In this document: one piece after another, positions 1 to 10,809 of the stretch
Layout: every line of letters begins with the position of its first letter
Numbering within the stretch: position 1 is the first letter of the stretch
Assembly: GCA_027475525.1 (NCBI GenBank)
Contig: JAMWFC010000051.1
Span: 1,625,205 to 1,689,204 of the forward strand
Direction: 5' to 3'
Length of the DNA: 64,000 nucleotides
Source of the DNA: Macrolepiota albuminosa
Lineage: Eukaryota > Basidiomycota > Agaricomycetes > Agaricales > Agaricaceae
Notes under the pieces: model-generated
What the model saw: only the letters and a program-made list of their open reading frames with translations
Told to the model about the DNA's origin: nothing
Databases searched by the model: none
Position numbers and translations under genes: made by a program

Positions 1-3000
1 AACGTGTCGCATTGTCAGAGGACGCCACGTCCCCTAGAATACAGACTCGCGGTCTCGTTGGTCAAAGTTCTCTGGCTCATTACCTCGATGAAGATTCGAT
101 GGGAACACAGTCTGGGTCTCGAAACCTCGGTCGAGGTGCAACTCTATTAGACCCTGATGAAACCCTTCAGCCTCGCCAATACCCCCTAAATACTTTCCTA
201 CGTCATGGCTTCTATAGACTAGGCCTCTTTGCTGCAACATCTCCGTGGCTCACGTTTTCTGTCGTCTTCCTCCTGATTGGACTCCTCAACATTGGATGGC
301 AGAAATTTGAGATCGAGACGGACCCCGTGCGGTTGTGGGTAGCACCTACTTCGGAGAGCAAGTTACAGAAGGAGTTCTTTGATGAGAATTTCGGGCCTTT
401 CTATCGCACGGAACAGATCTTCGTGACTTCTGCTCCCGCACTCGACGAGCAAGCGAGCAATTTAATTTCGGGCCTTTCTATCGCACGGAACAGATCTTCG
501 TGACTTCTGCTCCCGCACTCGACGAGCAAGCGAGCAATTTTCGCTCGCAGCAACAAACACGCCTGTATTGTCTTGGGAACGTCTCAAATACTGGTTTAAA
601 GTTGAAAATGACATCGTCAATCTGCGCTCACCAAGCGGGTACCGTCTCACAGATGTTTGTTTCAAACCCGCTGGTCCTAGAGGCGCGTGTGTTGTGCAAT
701 CCATCGCTGCATGGTTCGGAAACGATCTTGACTCTTATGACGAAGACACATGGGCGGAGCAACTAGACGAATGTGCCCGATCACCAGTTGAATGCCTTCC
801 AGACTTCCAACAACCTCTCGCTCCTCATTTCGTGTTGGGAGGTGTTCCAAGTGACGATAGCGGACGCCACATGTACGTTGATGCTGAGGCATTCGTAGTC
901 ACTTACGTGGTGTCAGATTCTTTGGACACCGAGGTCCAGGCGAAAGCTATGGAGTGGGAACAGACTCTTCGGACGTATCTTACAGATCTGAGCCAGCGAT
1001 CTGAAGAGGATGCTGGCTTGCATATCGCTTTCTCGACAGGTGTATCGCTTGAGGAAGAGATCAACAAAAGCACTAACACCGATGTTAAAGTTGTTGTCCT
1101 GTCGTACTTGGCAATGTTCTTATATGTCTCATTGGCTCTCGGAGCCGGCACTGTTGTTCGCGAGGAACAAGGTGTTCTTGCTTCTCTTGCCAATTGGGTA
1201 TCCAACTTTTCCGGACTGTTCAAGCCCTCTCGTGTGACCTCTTCATCTGTATCTGTAGATTCTCGGACAGTGCCCCACATCTTCCCCCGTCTTCCTCGCA
1301 GTCTTTTCACAGGATCAAAGTTCGCACTCGGCCTGTTTGGCATCTCTCTCGTCATTCTCTCTGTTTCCTCATCTGTCGGGTTCTTCTCTTTGATGGGCGT
1401 CAAAGTGACTTTGATCATCGCAGAGGTCATTCCATTTTTGGTCCTTGCAGTGGGCGTTGACAACGTCTTCATCCTCGTGCATGAGCTCGATCGTCAAAAC
1501 TTTCTCCATGGCCCCAACGCGGCGGTCCCTGCTTCACAGGGTGGTTTGACCAGTCCGATGTCACCGACTCTTTCATATCGTTCTCCGTACGCGTCGTCTG
1601 TCCGCGAAGACATCGATACAGTGTCTATGCCGCAGTACTTGCCCGCTGAAGAACGCGTAGCTCGCACCCTTGCCAAGATGGGCCCATCTATTCTCTTGAG
1701 CACAATCACGGAAACCGTTGCCTTTTCTCTCGGTGCTCTTGTACCTATGCCCGCTGTGCGAAATTTCGCGCTCTATGCGGCAGGAAGTGTGTTTTTGAAT
1801 GCGATTCTTCAAGTGACGGTCTTCATTAGTGCTTTGCTATTGGACTTGAGACGATTCGAAGCGAACCGCGTTGATTGCTTCCCATGCGTTAGACTACCCT
1901 CTCGGATTGCGCTCATGGAAGGGCCAGTCACCGGAAGTGGCTTGGGTAAAATCGGGCGCTTCATTCGCCGTTACTACGCACCATATTTGCTGAATCCCAC
2001 CGCGAAAGGTATTGTTATGGTCACATTCATGGGTATCTTCGTCGCCTCTGTCATTTCAATTCAACATATCGAGCTTGGTCTTGGTGAGTGATCCACTTGT
2101 ATTCTGAACCAGCACTTGACATTCTGTTTAGACCAGAGGCTTGCACTGCCATCTGATTCCTATCTCGTGGATTACTTCGACAACCTCGACGCGTACCTCG
2201 ATGTCGGGCCACCCGTCTACTTCGTGTCTCGTGATATCGACGTCACTCAACGTTCGACAACCTCGACGCGTACCTCGATGTCGGGCCACCCGTCTACTTC
2301 GTGTCTCGTGATATCGACGTCACTCAACGTCCGGGCAACAGGCACTGTGTGCAAGATTCACAACCTGCCAAGAGTTCTCTGTCGCCAATACCCTGGAGGC
2401 AGAGCGCAAGCGCCCTGAAGCCTCGTTTATCTCTGAACCCAGCGCTTCCTGGATTGATGACTTTCTTGGCTGGCTCGATCCTGGCAAGGAAGAGTGCTGC
2501 CGCGTGCGCAAAGCGGACCACGACGTCTTCTGGATGACTTTCTTGGCTGGCTCGATCCTGGCAAGGAAGAGTGCTGCCGCGTGCGCAAAGCGGACCACGA
2601 CGTCTTCTGCGGACCGCGCGACAATTCGCGTCTTTGTGAGCCATGCTACCTGAACAAGACACCTGCGTGGAACATCACGATGGAGGGTCTACCCGAAAAT
2701 AAGGAATTCATGCGTTTTGTGAAGCAGTGGCTTGTTTCGCCGACGACGGAGGACTGCCCTCTTGCGGGCAAGGCCTCGTTTGGCTCTGCTCTTTCGATAT
2801 CTCAAGACGGGGAGAGTGTACAAGCGTCTCACTTCCGAACGTTTCATGCTCCGTTGAAGTCGCAGCAAGATTTCGTCGATGCGTTTGCGGCGGCACATCG
2901 TGTGGCAGACGACATTTCCATGCGTACTGGCGCAGACGTGTTCCCGTATTCTCTGTTCTATGTGTTCTTTGATCAATATGCGCACATCGTTGCGATCACG

Positions 3001-3764
3001 CAGGAGGTGCTCGGACTCGGGCTGGCCGCTGTGCTCGTGGTGACTGCACTGCTCCTTGGTAGCTGGCGCAGTGGCTCGATCGTCACTGGAGTTGTTGGGC
3101 TGACCGTCGTTTCTGTGATGGGCGTGATGCCGTTGTGGGGTATCAGTTTGAATGCGATTAGTCTGGTTAACCTGGTGATTTCATTGGGGATTGCGGTCGA
3201 ATTTTGTGCACATGTGGCGAGGGCATTCATGAGTGCAGGATCAGGGTTGCCAGTTGATCACCCAGCGGGACAGAAGGAACGCGATGAACGCATGTGGACT
3301 GCTTTGGTTGATGTCGGGCCGTCGGTAAGTTACTTGGAATTTTGTCAAATTATTGATTTTTACTGGAGTCGCCCGGGTTTAGGTTCTTTCAGGGATTACT
3401 TTTACAAAGCTTATCGGCATGTCTGTACTTGCTTTAACTCGGTCAAAACTGCTTGAGGTTTGGCTCTGTCCTTGCTCTAGTTCTCTCTCAAGCTGATCCA
3501 TCATTGAAAAGATATACTACTTCCGGATGTGGCTTACACTCATCGTTTCAGGGGCTCTTCATGGACTGGTTCTTTTGCCTGTTGTTCTTAGCATTGCTGG
3601 TGGTTCAGGATTTCCTCAACAAGAGGCAGACGAGGAATGGATGACAACTGCTATTAGACACGATTATGAATACGCGTAAGTCGTCTTGGAACTTGCTTGT
3701 TTGAGTGGATCTAAAATCGTTCGTCAGGCCATTCCTTGCTGATGACAATTCGCTTAGCGATTGA
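1..3764 (+). CDS. NCR1: Niemann-Pick C1-type sterol transporter, 5' partial
   Basis: Polytopic vacuolar/lysosomal membrane protein that inserts lumenal sterol into the membrane (NPC1/Ncr1 family). The reading frame is already open at base 3, so the N-terminal NPC2-binding domain lies outside the window. Visible in order: a membrane helix near 220-300, a lumenal domain (FGPFYRTEQIFVT, then DVCFKPAGPRGACVVQS), the sterol-sensing domain at about 1310-1860 (VGVDNVFILVHELDRQ), a cysteine-rich second lumenal loop (EECCRVRKADHDVFCGP, EPCYLN), and the C-terminal helices (WLTLIVSGALHGLVLLP). Introns read as 2084-2131, 3325-3382, 3458-3511 and 3676-3727, ending in LADDNSLSD and a TGA at 3762. Three 77-base duplications (387-540, 2176-2329, 2456-2609) break the frame. 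Collapsing each one, plus one homopolymer base after the first two, restores the family sequence, so I treat the breaks as assembly errors and not as a pseudogene. Confidence 0.93.
387..540. repeat. 77-bp perfect tandem duplication 1
   Basis: Copies 387-463 and 464-540 are identical. They fall in the NCR1 exon that encodes the start of a lumenal domain. After collapse the frame is still one base off, in the T run at 538-541 (followed by SLAATNTPVLSWERL in the correct frame). Read as an unmerged k-mer overlap. Confidence 0.97.
2176..2329. repeat. 77-bp perfect tandem duplication 2
   Basis: Copies 2176-2252 and 2253-2329 are identical and lie in an NCR1 exon (encoding GPPVYFVSRDIDVTQR). One base is then missing around the GGG at 2333-2335 before the family frame resumes (QQALCARFTTCQEF). 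Confidence 0.97.
2456..2609. repeat. 77-bp perfect tandem duplication 3
   Basis: Copies 2456-2532 and 2533-2609 are identical (encoding DDFLGWLDPGKEECC). Removing one copy restores the NCR1 frame exactly, with no extra base missing. Confidence 0.97.
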
Positions 3765-3927
3765 CCCCTAATTTAGTATCATTCTTTGGATAATACCCAC
3801 CAATGCATGATCTCTTCTCGTAATGTATACCTCGTGCAATTGCAATCATTTTAAGTGACAAAAAAAAAAAATCGTACATTGTCCGAAAAGGTATTTTACT
3901 GAACAAGAGTGCAAAGATACAGCAGCC

Positions 3928-4868
3928 TCACAAAGCTTTTGGAGAACGGGATCTACTATCCCTGATATCATCACGACTGTTGCTTCTCCTCCCTCGACTG
4001 ACACTCCTTGTCCTACTTCTACTTCGGCTATATCTCGAGTAGGATGAATACGACATGGACCTGGACCTGGAGCGGGACCTGGAGCGGGAAAGAGACCTGG
4101 TACGGGAGCGGCTAGAACGCACAGAATAGCTGCGAGATCTCGATCTGCGACCACGGCCATACCCGCCACGGGAGTAGCTGGGGGAACGACGTCTTGGGGC
4201 GAGAGCACCACCTGAACGACGGGGCGGGGATCGCGAGCGAGAGCGGCTGAAGCTGGGGCGGCCGCGATACGAGGCACGCGGAGGGGGACCGCGGCGTCCA
4301 TAGGGACGGTCGCGGAAGGTATCGCGTGGAGGTGGGTAGTCTCCGCGTCGGCGGTATGGGGGCGACCGGGTGCGAGAACGAGAGCGAGAACGAGAGCGGG
4401 AGGGGGTGCGGACACGGCCTGTACGACGAGGGGGTGGTCCACGGGGACGTTGAGGTGGCGGGGGCGGTGTTGGGGAACGAGAGCGGACGGGCAGAGTAGA
4501 GAGCTCAAGCTTGAGAATCGCGCCGTCGAGTTGGCCGCCGTCCATGTGGGTAAAGGCTTTGTGGGCCGAGGGCGGGTCTGCGAATTCAAGAGCTGCCTTG
4601 CCGCGGTTTTGGCCGGCTAGTAGAGTCAGAACAAGTACAGGCTCTTCATTCATAAAGACATACATTTTCCGTAAACTGGCAGGTCGATTTTTGTGATTGG
4701 GCCATAGAACGAGAAGATGGTCTGCAGATGGGACTCGACCACGTTGCGCGTGAGATTGGTGATGATGATGACTTTTGCGTTGGGTTTGTCGGATGCAGGG
4801 CTGTGGTCAACGTCCATGTCGATGTCCGCCGGCGGGCGTGGCGACGGCGAGCGCCCTCGTGTCGACAT
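3928..4868 (-). CDS. RNPS1-like SR-rich RNA-binding protein
   Basis: Nuclear splicing and exon-junction-complex-associated protein of the RNPS1 type. Two exons, 4664-4868 and 3928-4616, with an intron GTATGT...CTAG (4617-4663) give 297 residues. An RRM at about residues 30-110 contains KVIIITNLTRNVVESHL and, after the intron, the family hallmark HMDGGQLDGAILKLEL. The rest is arginine-serine rich (long RSRSRS stretches, RSPPRRSGG). The RRM sequence and order (RRM first, RS tail after) fit RNPS1 better than classical SR proteins. It converges on NCR1. The start codon at 4868 lies just beside a 14-base palindrome (4885-4898). Confidence 0.85.
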
Positions 4869-4884
4869 GGATCTCGTTCAGAAC

Positions 4885-4898
4885 TGTGACGCGTCACA
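4885..4898. promoter_or_regulatory. 14-bp palindrome upstream of the RNPS1-like gene
   Basis: TGTGACGCGTCACA is a perfect inverted repeat 17-30 bases upstream of the RNPS1-like start codon. It holds two TGACG half sites back to back and a central ACGCGT. A dimeric bZIP or MBF-type site is possible. The function is inferred from symmetry and position only. Confidence 0.35.
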
Positions 4899-4995
4899 CG
4901 TCACTCAAATTCTCAAATCAAGCCCTTGGGCAGCATTTCATACTCTCAACAAATTGTGCATCTATGGGTTCGATTGTGTCGTGGTTCAAAATACT

Positions 4996-5346
4996 CTACT
5001 CTGCTGTAACATATTTATCACGGATGTCTTTCCATTGTTTCTGCAGATATGCCAGTTGAGAGACGGTCCACAATGCAAGTGCACAATGTCAACGCACCCC
5101 CTTGTTCCAAGAATCGTAAAACTTGGTGACGCTCATGTCAAACCCGATTCCAAAGGCAAATGCACCGGCGAAGACGCTGGCCACAAAGACACCTGCACAA
5201 AGAAAGATCAGAAAAAGGCGAGACGAACGTGTGCGGTAAGGAACGGACTGTTTCGCCTGAAAATGGAGTTGTACAGCGTGGTAGTGAACTACAAACGATA
5301 TATCAGCCAAAGACGTAGGCTGACTGGAATAAACACGTACGGCCAT
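4996..5346 (-). CDS. QCR9: Cytochrome bc1 complex subunit 9
   Basis: Small single-helix subunit of mitochondrial respiratory complex III. Four exons (5341-5346, 5249-5288, 5098-5192, 4996-5040) with introns of 52, 56 and 57 bases give 61 residues, close to the usual 60-66. The protein has YNSIFRRNSVFVASVFAGAF, then GFDMSVTKFYDSWNKG, then the end motif KQWKDIRDKY. The first exon is only ATGGCC and the reading frame is rebuilt entirely by splicing, so naive ORF calling misses it. It is head to head with the mitochondrial ribosomal protein gene, with 92 bases between start codons, which suggests co-expression of two mitochondrial functions. Confidence 0.93.
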
Positions 5347-5438
5347 GATTTTTATGGTTGGGAGGAGAAGGAAGCGTTGCCCGACGGATTCCGGAAAGAG
5401 CGATCGGAGTTTGAAGGGACATTTTCAGGCCAACCACT
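5347..5438. promoter_or_regulatory. Bidirectional promoter of QCR9 and mitochondrial uS11
   Basis: Only 92 bases separate the two divergent start codons, so both genes must be driven from this segment or from within each other's 5' ends. Both products are mitochondrial. I see no clear TATA box. Confidence 0.5.
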
Positions 5439-6053
5439 ATGCTCGCCCGCTGTGTGCGCATCGCCTCCACCACTCCGCGCTTCAACACAACACATTCCCG
5501 AGCCTTTGTCACTGAAAGTCAACAAGATGCTATACCTCGAATCAACAATATCATCGACGCCATTGGTCCCTCTAAATTCGAAACCCCATCCTCACCACCT
5601 GTCGGGACCAACTATCCACCGCCCCGACGTCCTGATAGTCATAACCCCTTGCAAGACAGTGTCATTCAAAAGTACACTGAAAAGCGAGAGAAATATAGCC
5701 TTTACTGCCAGTCAACGCGCAACAACACGATAACAACGCTCGTGGACGACAAGTCACACCCCGTCGCCTTCCATTCTGGCGGTACATGTGGCTTCAAACA
5801 TGTCCAACGGTCGAGCTATGAGGCGGGGTACCAGTGCGCTGTTAGGATGTTCGAGACGATTTTGAAGTTGCGAAACGAGAAGCGATTTGACATTGCTTTG
5901 TATTTCAAGGGCTTTGGGCAGGGTAGAGATGCTATGCACAAGGCACTGTTGACATCTGAGGGAGACAGAATACGCGAGCTGGTGGTATCGATCACCGACA
6001 GGACGCCTATAAAGATTGGAGGCACACGGTCAAAGAAGGCGCGTCGGCTATAG
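5439..6053 (+). CDS. Mitochondrial small ribosomal subunit protein uS11m
   Basis: Ribosomal protein of the uS11 (S11) family for the mitochondrial small subunit (yeast Mrps18 equivalent). Single exon, 204 residues. Residues 1-20 (MLARCVRIASTTPRFN...) are arginine-rich and look like a presequence. The uS11 fold begins near residue 90 (YCQSTRNNTITTLVDD) and ends with the diagnostic ITDRTPIKIGGTRSKKARRL. The internal SSYEAGYQCAVRMFE and YFKGFGQGRDAMHKALL are also typical. The ATG at 5439 is the first in frame. Confidence 0.93.
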   Translation: MLARCVRIASTTPRFNTTHSRAFVTESQQDAIPRINNIIDAIGPSKFETPSSPPVGTNYPPPRRPDSHNPLQDSVIQKYTEKREKYSLYCQSTRNNTITTLVDDKSHPVAFHSGGTCGFKHVQRSSYEAGYQCAVRMFETILKLRNEKRFDIALYFKGFGQGRDAMHKALLTSEGDRIRELVVSITDRTPIKIGGTRSKKARRL

Positions 6054-6219
6054 AGATACGTCAGTTTTACCACTTTGCGACATTAATGACTTGACGCTGA
6101 GGAAATGGCTAGGAGATATCCTTGTTGTATATTGACGACATGGGACATTATTACTAGTCTAAATAGCATGCTGTGGCCAATAAGTAAAATACACGTTCTA
6201 ATCCATCCAAATCTAAATC

Positions 6220-6871
6220 CTAATGTTTGAAATGTTCGTGATATATAAAAGCTTGATAAGCTGGTCGGTCGAGCGAATTCAAGGCTACACGTTTGTCGGT
6301 ATTGATGTCGTCAATCAAGGCCTCTTCAAGCACATTGAGAAGTAATGTCGGATTAACGATGCACATAACGCACCACGAGAGACGTAATTTAGCTCTGGTC
6401 TGATATAGCCCAATACGACTGCGCGCATTTCCAGGTCATAAAAGTCGGACTGGAATTCATGCATGATGTGGATTTCCTGACAAGGTTGAACAGAGAATGG
6501 GGGGATTTGAAGAGGCAAAAGAGCCATACCGCACTGAGCCGCTCATTTCCGTAAAAGTGATTGCAGCCAAAGCTCATGACCATAGGTAGCACGGCAGCGT
6601 CCTCAGGTGGTAAGGTAGAGGATATTATCTGGGCATAGCCGTAGTAAACACCAGTCTGTGCGACCGAGGACATGTGGGTGATGGAGTCATCAGGAAGATT
6701 TGCTGGGAGAGAATGCCGTAGTAAACACCAGTCTGTGCGACCGAGGACATGTGGGTGATGGAGTCATCAGGAAGATTTGCTGGGAGAGAATGAGCAGCTG
6801 AGCAAGACGAAGAACATGAATGCGCAGACCAGTAGGACAGCCGAGATCTTTTCCACCGCGTCCAAAGCCAT
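6220..6871 (-). CDS. FMN1: Riboflavin kinase, N-terminal part not found
   Basis: Riboflavin kinase makes FMN from riboflavin and ATP. Exons read 6220-6323, 6374-6476 and 6530 upward through the duplicated block at 6638-6791. Protein features are [78 protein letters not shown] and the end [20 protein letters not shown]. The family normally has about 35 more residues in front, with a glycine-rich GFGRG loop and the PTAN motif that binds Mg-ATP. Here sequence upstream of NLPDD looks like an intron 3' end (TCTCCCAG), and no matching exon is found before the TAF8 start at 6968. The first ATG in the region (6871) would give [15 protein letters not shown], a hydrophobic stretch in another frame. The N-terminus is lost either to misassembly or to an exon I cannot recognise. 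Confidence 0.75.
6638..6791. repeat. 77-bp perfect tandem duplication 4
   Basis: Copies 6638-6714 and 6715-6791 are identical and carry the FMN1 coding segment [20 protein letters not shown] together with its splice acceptor. Collapse joins it directly to [14 protein letters not shown]. Confidence 0.97.
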
Positions 6872-6967
6872 GCTGTACGGGGCCCTGGAGAAGAATGGGG
6901 AAAGGATGCTCTGGACGGACTGGGCCGACGATGTGAGGACGTGAGTGTGGAAGAAGGGGAAGCGGAC

Positions 6968-8021
6968 ATGATGGTGGATGATGATCAAAAGCCGGTCATG
7001 TATCAACCACCAGGAGCGGACAGTGCGACGGCGACGACAGCGACGACGGCGGCCGCACTGTACAATCCATACCTCGCAGCACACACTCACTACCCCGCCT
7101 ACGCCTCCGCCAGTCTCCCATACTTCCCTGCCTTTCCTCATCTCCAGCCACCGAAGCCGTCCCCGGTTCCAGATGGTCCTCCACCGCCCCCCGATCTTAC
7201 AAGCATAACTCCCCCCGTCGCAAGTCGCGCCCTACACCGTCTCATCTCTGCAGAGCTGCGCGCCGCAGGCTTTGATGCTGCTCAGCAGGACGCCATGCGC
7301 CACATCGAAGTCGACCTCGTTGCCTGTCCGTTTCCAGCATTCCTTTGCAAAGCACCAACTCACGCTGTCTCTCTAGTCGTCGAACAGCTCTTTGCGCGCG
7401 CACACGAATATGCCAATTTAGCTAACCGTGCGGGCATAATTGCAACCGACGTCTTGCTCGCATGCAACGAGGTAGGTATCGCCCCCGACGCGTTGCGCGC
7501 CACTGCAAGCGAGTCTCGTAAAAGGAAGAAACAGGGTACGCTCATCTTTCCACTCTAATCCATCCAAATCCTGACCTGTGTGCCGTTGCAGACAAGCACG
7601 TCGGCGCAGCAACGCTGCTTCCCGCGCCTTCTCCCCCACCATCACCCAACCTCCTTCCCTCAGACGACGAAGGCACACTACCAGCAGTACCACTTACGTT
7701 ACGCTACATACCCTCCTACTTCCCCTCTCTCCCACCAAAGCATACGTACCTCTGCACGCCCGTACGTCCATTCTGTCCCCTTCCGTGTTGAACCGTCTTT
7801 TGATAGGACACATCCAGGCATCACCACCCAAAAAGGCTGCACTTCCGTCGTTAGAGAAAAAGCTCAAGACAGCAGCGCTTGTGCAAGAGTCCCTCCGTAA
7901 TCTCCTCGTTGCGACGGAGGATATGACCAACCAGGAGGAAGGTGAACTTCTTGGTCATATCGTCAATTGGGAAATGAGTACCCCTCATCCACGTAAACGA
8001 TGGAAACCTTCAAAGAGGTAA
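6968..8021 (+). CDS. TAF8: TFIID subunit TAF8
   Basis: Histone-fold subunit of the general transcription factor TFIID that pairs with TAF10. Exons 6968-7535, 7592-7761 and 7818-8021 sum to 313 codons. A proline-rich N-terminus (residues 1-85) precedes a Bromo_TP-type histone fold ([35 protein letters not shown]). After the first intron comes the TAF8 C-terminal signature [21 protein letters not shown], and then a helical tail ([20 protein letters not shown]). The third exon is taken to start after CATCCAG at 7817 because that gives an open, in-frame join to [10 protein letters not shown]. An upstream GATAG acceptor would shift the frame. The start at 6968 is the first in-frame ATG. It is divergent from FMN1. 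Confidence 0.88.
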
Positions 8022-8246
8022 CAACGCATTGATATTATCATACGCAGGGCATCTGATGCTTGTATTATCTTTGAGTTGTCAATTATGATGGAGTTGCGGT
8101 TCTCCTTTCACAAATGTTTGGTTCGCCCTTGAATCCATGTTATAATTACTCGCCACTGTTATCTACATACGGCAACAGCCACATTGGATTTTGCACGTCC
8201 TCTGCATATGCATCTGCCTCTTCCTCTTCCTCTTCCTCTTGATGTT

Positions 8247-10716
8247 TTAGTCTCCTGACTGACTTTCATCCCCATCATCGGAATCATGATAATCGCTCTC
8301 AGGAGACACCATCCTTTTCCCAAGGCGCCCTGGCGTGCGTTGCAGGCTGCTCGTGGTAATGTCAGGCTCTATACCATAGGCGGGAGACTTGGGAACTGTA
8401 TCAGCCGGGGAGTCGACGGAGATCGGCTTTGTACGTGTACGGAGACGAGTTAAAATTGGCTGATGAAGGGTTTCCTCTGATGATGTTGTATTTGCATCGT
8501 TCACGATGTCAGGAGAAGCATCAGCTACCGCTGAAGAAGACGCAGTAGCCGCTCTTCTCCGAGGTCGTTCGTCTTTCTTGGGTGGCAGCGTCGCGACAGC
8601 TTTACTTTTCATCGTCTTCCTTCTCTTTCTGACCGGTGCCTCAACCTCTTCACCTGTTTCATCCCACACCCGTTTTTTACCTGCGCCAGCTTCCGTGGTA
8701 GCATCGGACTCATGTACTTTTTGATCAGGGGTAGGACCTGGTGCCAATTCGATCGCAGAAGCAGCACTAGGTTCGACGACCTTTGCCTTGCCTTTATTCT
8801 TTCCAATTGGCCGCCTGGTGCCAATTCGATCGCAGAAGCAGCACTAGGTTCGACGACCTTTGCCTTGCCTTTATTCTTTCCAATTGGCCGGGTTTCGGAC
8901 GTTTTGACGGTACAGAAGCTGTGTTCTCTTCTTGGGCTTCGGTACCAGCAGGTTTGATCTTCTTTCGGGTCCGACCTGTGGGCTTTGGCACGGATGGTTG
9001 GCTCTCCAGGGCAACTGCTGTTGCCGCTCGCTCTTGCTCCTGCGACCGTTTCAACTTTTCCCAACGGTGCGACACTATGAGCACACCTCAATTGACCCTA
9101 CCAATTAAAATGCCCATACTAAAACTCGTACCTGTTGACTAGTCGTGCCATTTCCGACTTTGGCACTGATTTCCTTCCATCGGTTACCAACCTCAGCAAC
9201 AGCTCTCGTTAAGGCCAGATCGTCCTCCTCAGTCCAGACAGTGTCCACACTGGCAAGGTTAAGGTGTTCTGACCAGCGTTCTCGACACTGTTCGTTCGTA
9301 CGACCAGGAATGCAGGCTGCCACGTCCACCCAGGAGTTTCCGTACGCTGCCACAGCCTCCTTGAGGCGTGCAAGCTCGTCGTCGGACCATGCTCCGCGTT
9401 TGCGAGATGGATCGATGGCGCGACTGTACCGAGCTTGGCATTGAGAGGCAGTGGCATCTTCGGAGACGTAACGCGCGACTGAAAAGGAGCTTGAGCTAGA
9501 GCAGGTCGTGTGTAGTATTTCGGAGACAATACCAATATTCCAATTATATGTACCATAAAGCTTGACAGCGTCAGAGAGCCTTTTGTCGGCTTCGGCATTC
9601 CAGATATGTCGTTGACGTTGGACACCATGGCGCATGCAATCAATTGGGGTACGGTTTGTCTTGGGGAATATCAGTTGACACATTATAGAGATTTTGAGAC
9701 CTACTCCGAGCTCGTTGGCGACCTGGACCCAATTAACCTTGCCTTCGTTCGTCTGAGCTTGAACAGACACCAAGTTCTTGAGATTCTCGAGCTCAGATGG
9801 TGACCAACTGTCGTGGTTTATGCGTGGGTGTCGGTCACCAAGCCATCTGACGCGACACTGGTTTGCAGTGCGGTTCGTCGAACTAGATGCCTTGTTGACC
9901 TTCAATGAAGAGATTATTTTAAAGTGATGAATGGTACCAGGGAAAAGACTTACATTTTCGGCAACTATGGACCAATTGATACCTTCAGTATTGTTCTCGA
10001 CGTCGAACTCGGTGTCGCTTTGTCCACTACAAATATCGTGACGGGGGACCAATTGATACCTTCAGTATTGTTCTCGACGTCGAACTCGGTGTCGCTTTGT
10101 CCACTACAAATATCGTGACGGGGCGACTATCCGTTTAACGATTGACGTACCTTTGTTGAGATGCATAAGCCTTCAGACGCAAATTTTCCCGCTTGACCGC
10201 TTCTTCCAACGCTTCTAGCTCTTTGTTCTTCACTGTCCTCTGAGGTCATGAGGAATTACTCCGTTTCGCAAATGAGAAACATACTGGGGTGGTCAACGGT
10301 CTCGCTTAGATACTGCGATCTTCGTGATGCATCTTCATGGAAAGGCGAGTCCTGATATAACGTAAGAAAGCTTGCGTGGACCGAGTGGTGATCGTCGTAC
10401 TGGCTTCAAGAACTCTGCGACGGGGCACGGTCCCGTCGCCTTGACCGCACCAGGTATCTGAACTTCGGCATCAGTTTCGTCTTCGATGTCTTCGGTCGCA
10501 ACCGAATCCTATCAATACCGTGTAAAATGGCTATCACGGAAGACCAACATGCCGCACCATAAGCTCGTCCAATTTCTGCAATTCAGCTATCAAGCGCTCT
10601 GCGTGTTTAGTGAGGGCATACTGGTGAGCCTTGTTGGCCTCAAGTGCACTTTTCGTTGATGCTTTGAGCTGAGAGGATATTTCAAAGTGCGTCGGGGTAC
10701 TATATTCAGGATCCAT
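8247..10716 (-). CDS. SNAPC4-like multi-Myb-repeat protein
   Basis: DNA-binding protein with about five tandem Myb/SANT repeats, most like the large Myb subunit of the snRNA-activating complex. N-terminal exons encode a coiled segment (SALEANKAHQYALTKHAERL) and TVKNKELEALEEAVKRENLR. The repeats then run from about 10130 down to 9070: CRVRWLGDRHPRINHDSWSP, NWVQVANELG, RHIWNAEADKRLSDAVKLYG, GAWSDDELARLKEAVAAYG, TVWTEEDDLALTRAVAEVGN. The C-terminus is basic and disordered. Introns are about 45-55 bases. ATG 10716 is chosen because the frame before it has only a GTG. Duplications at 9969-10122 and 8737-8890 damage the frame. At the second, one G is also missing near 8890. SNAPC4 is the best guess; a Bas1/Cef1-type Myb protein is less likely given five repeats. 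Confidence 0.72.
8737..8890. repeat. 77-bp perfect tandem duplication 5
   Basis: Copies 8737-8813 and 8814-8890 are identical and lie in the basic C-terminal exon of the SNAPC4-like gene. After collapse one more base is needed in the G run that starts at 8890 to join SVPSKRPKP to PIGKNKGKAKVVEPSAAS. Confidence 0.97.
9969..10122. repeat. 77-bp perfect tandem duplication 6
   Basis: Copies 9969-10045 and 10046-10122 are identical, ending in a G run. They cover a splice acceptor and the first Myb-repeat exon of the SNAPC4-like gene (SDTEFDVENNTEGINWS), so that acceptor appears twice. Confidence 0.97.
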
Positions 10717-10809
10717 GGTGTTAAGTTCGGAAGGTTGGAGCAAAAATGGCTCCGTTATCACGTGGCTAAAAACTGCTTGTACCGCGCCACGACCAGAAGG
10801 GTAAACACG
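10717..10809. promoter_or_regulatory. Bidirectional promoter, SNAPC4-like gene and SND2
   Basis: 93 bases separate the two divergent start codons. No clear core promoter element is visible. Confidence 0.45.

Noticed and set aside
1..3764. NCR1 as a frameshifted pseudogene
   Set aside because: All frame breaks coincide with 77-base duplications and adjacent homopolymers. Once these are removed the sterol transporter sequence is continuous.
4717..5733. Long forward open frame of 338 codons
   Set aside because: It runs antisense through the RNPS1-like first exon and QCR9, whose spliced frames match known families. No motif is seen in the forward frame.
8218..8240. CCTCTT repeat run as a functional element
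   Set aside because: Short simple-sequence tract just past the SNAPC4-like stop codon; nothing beyond that.
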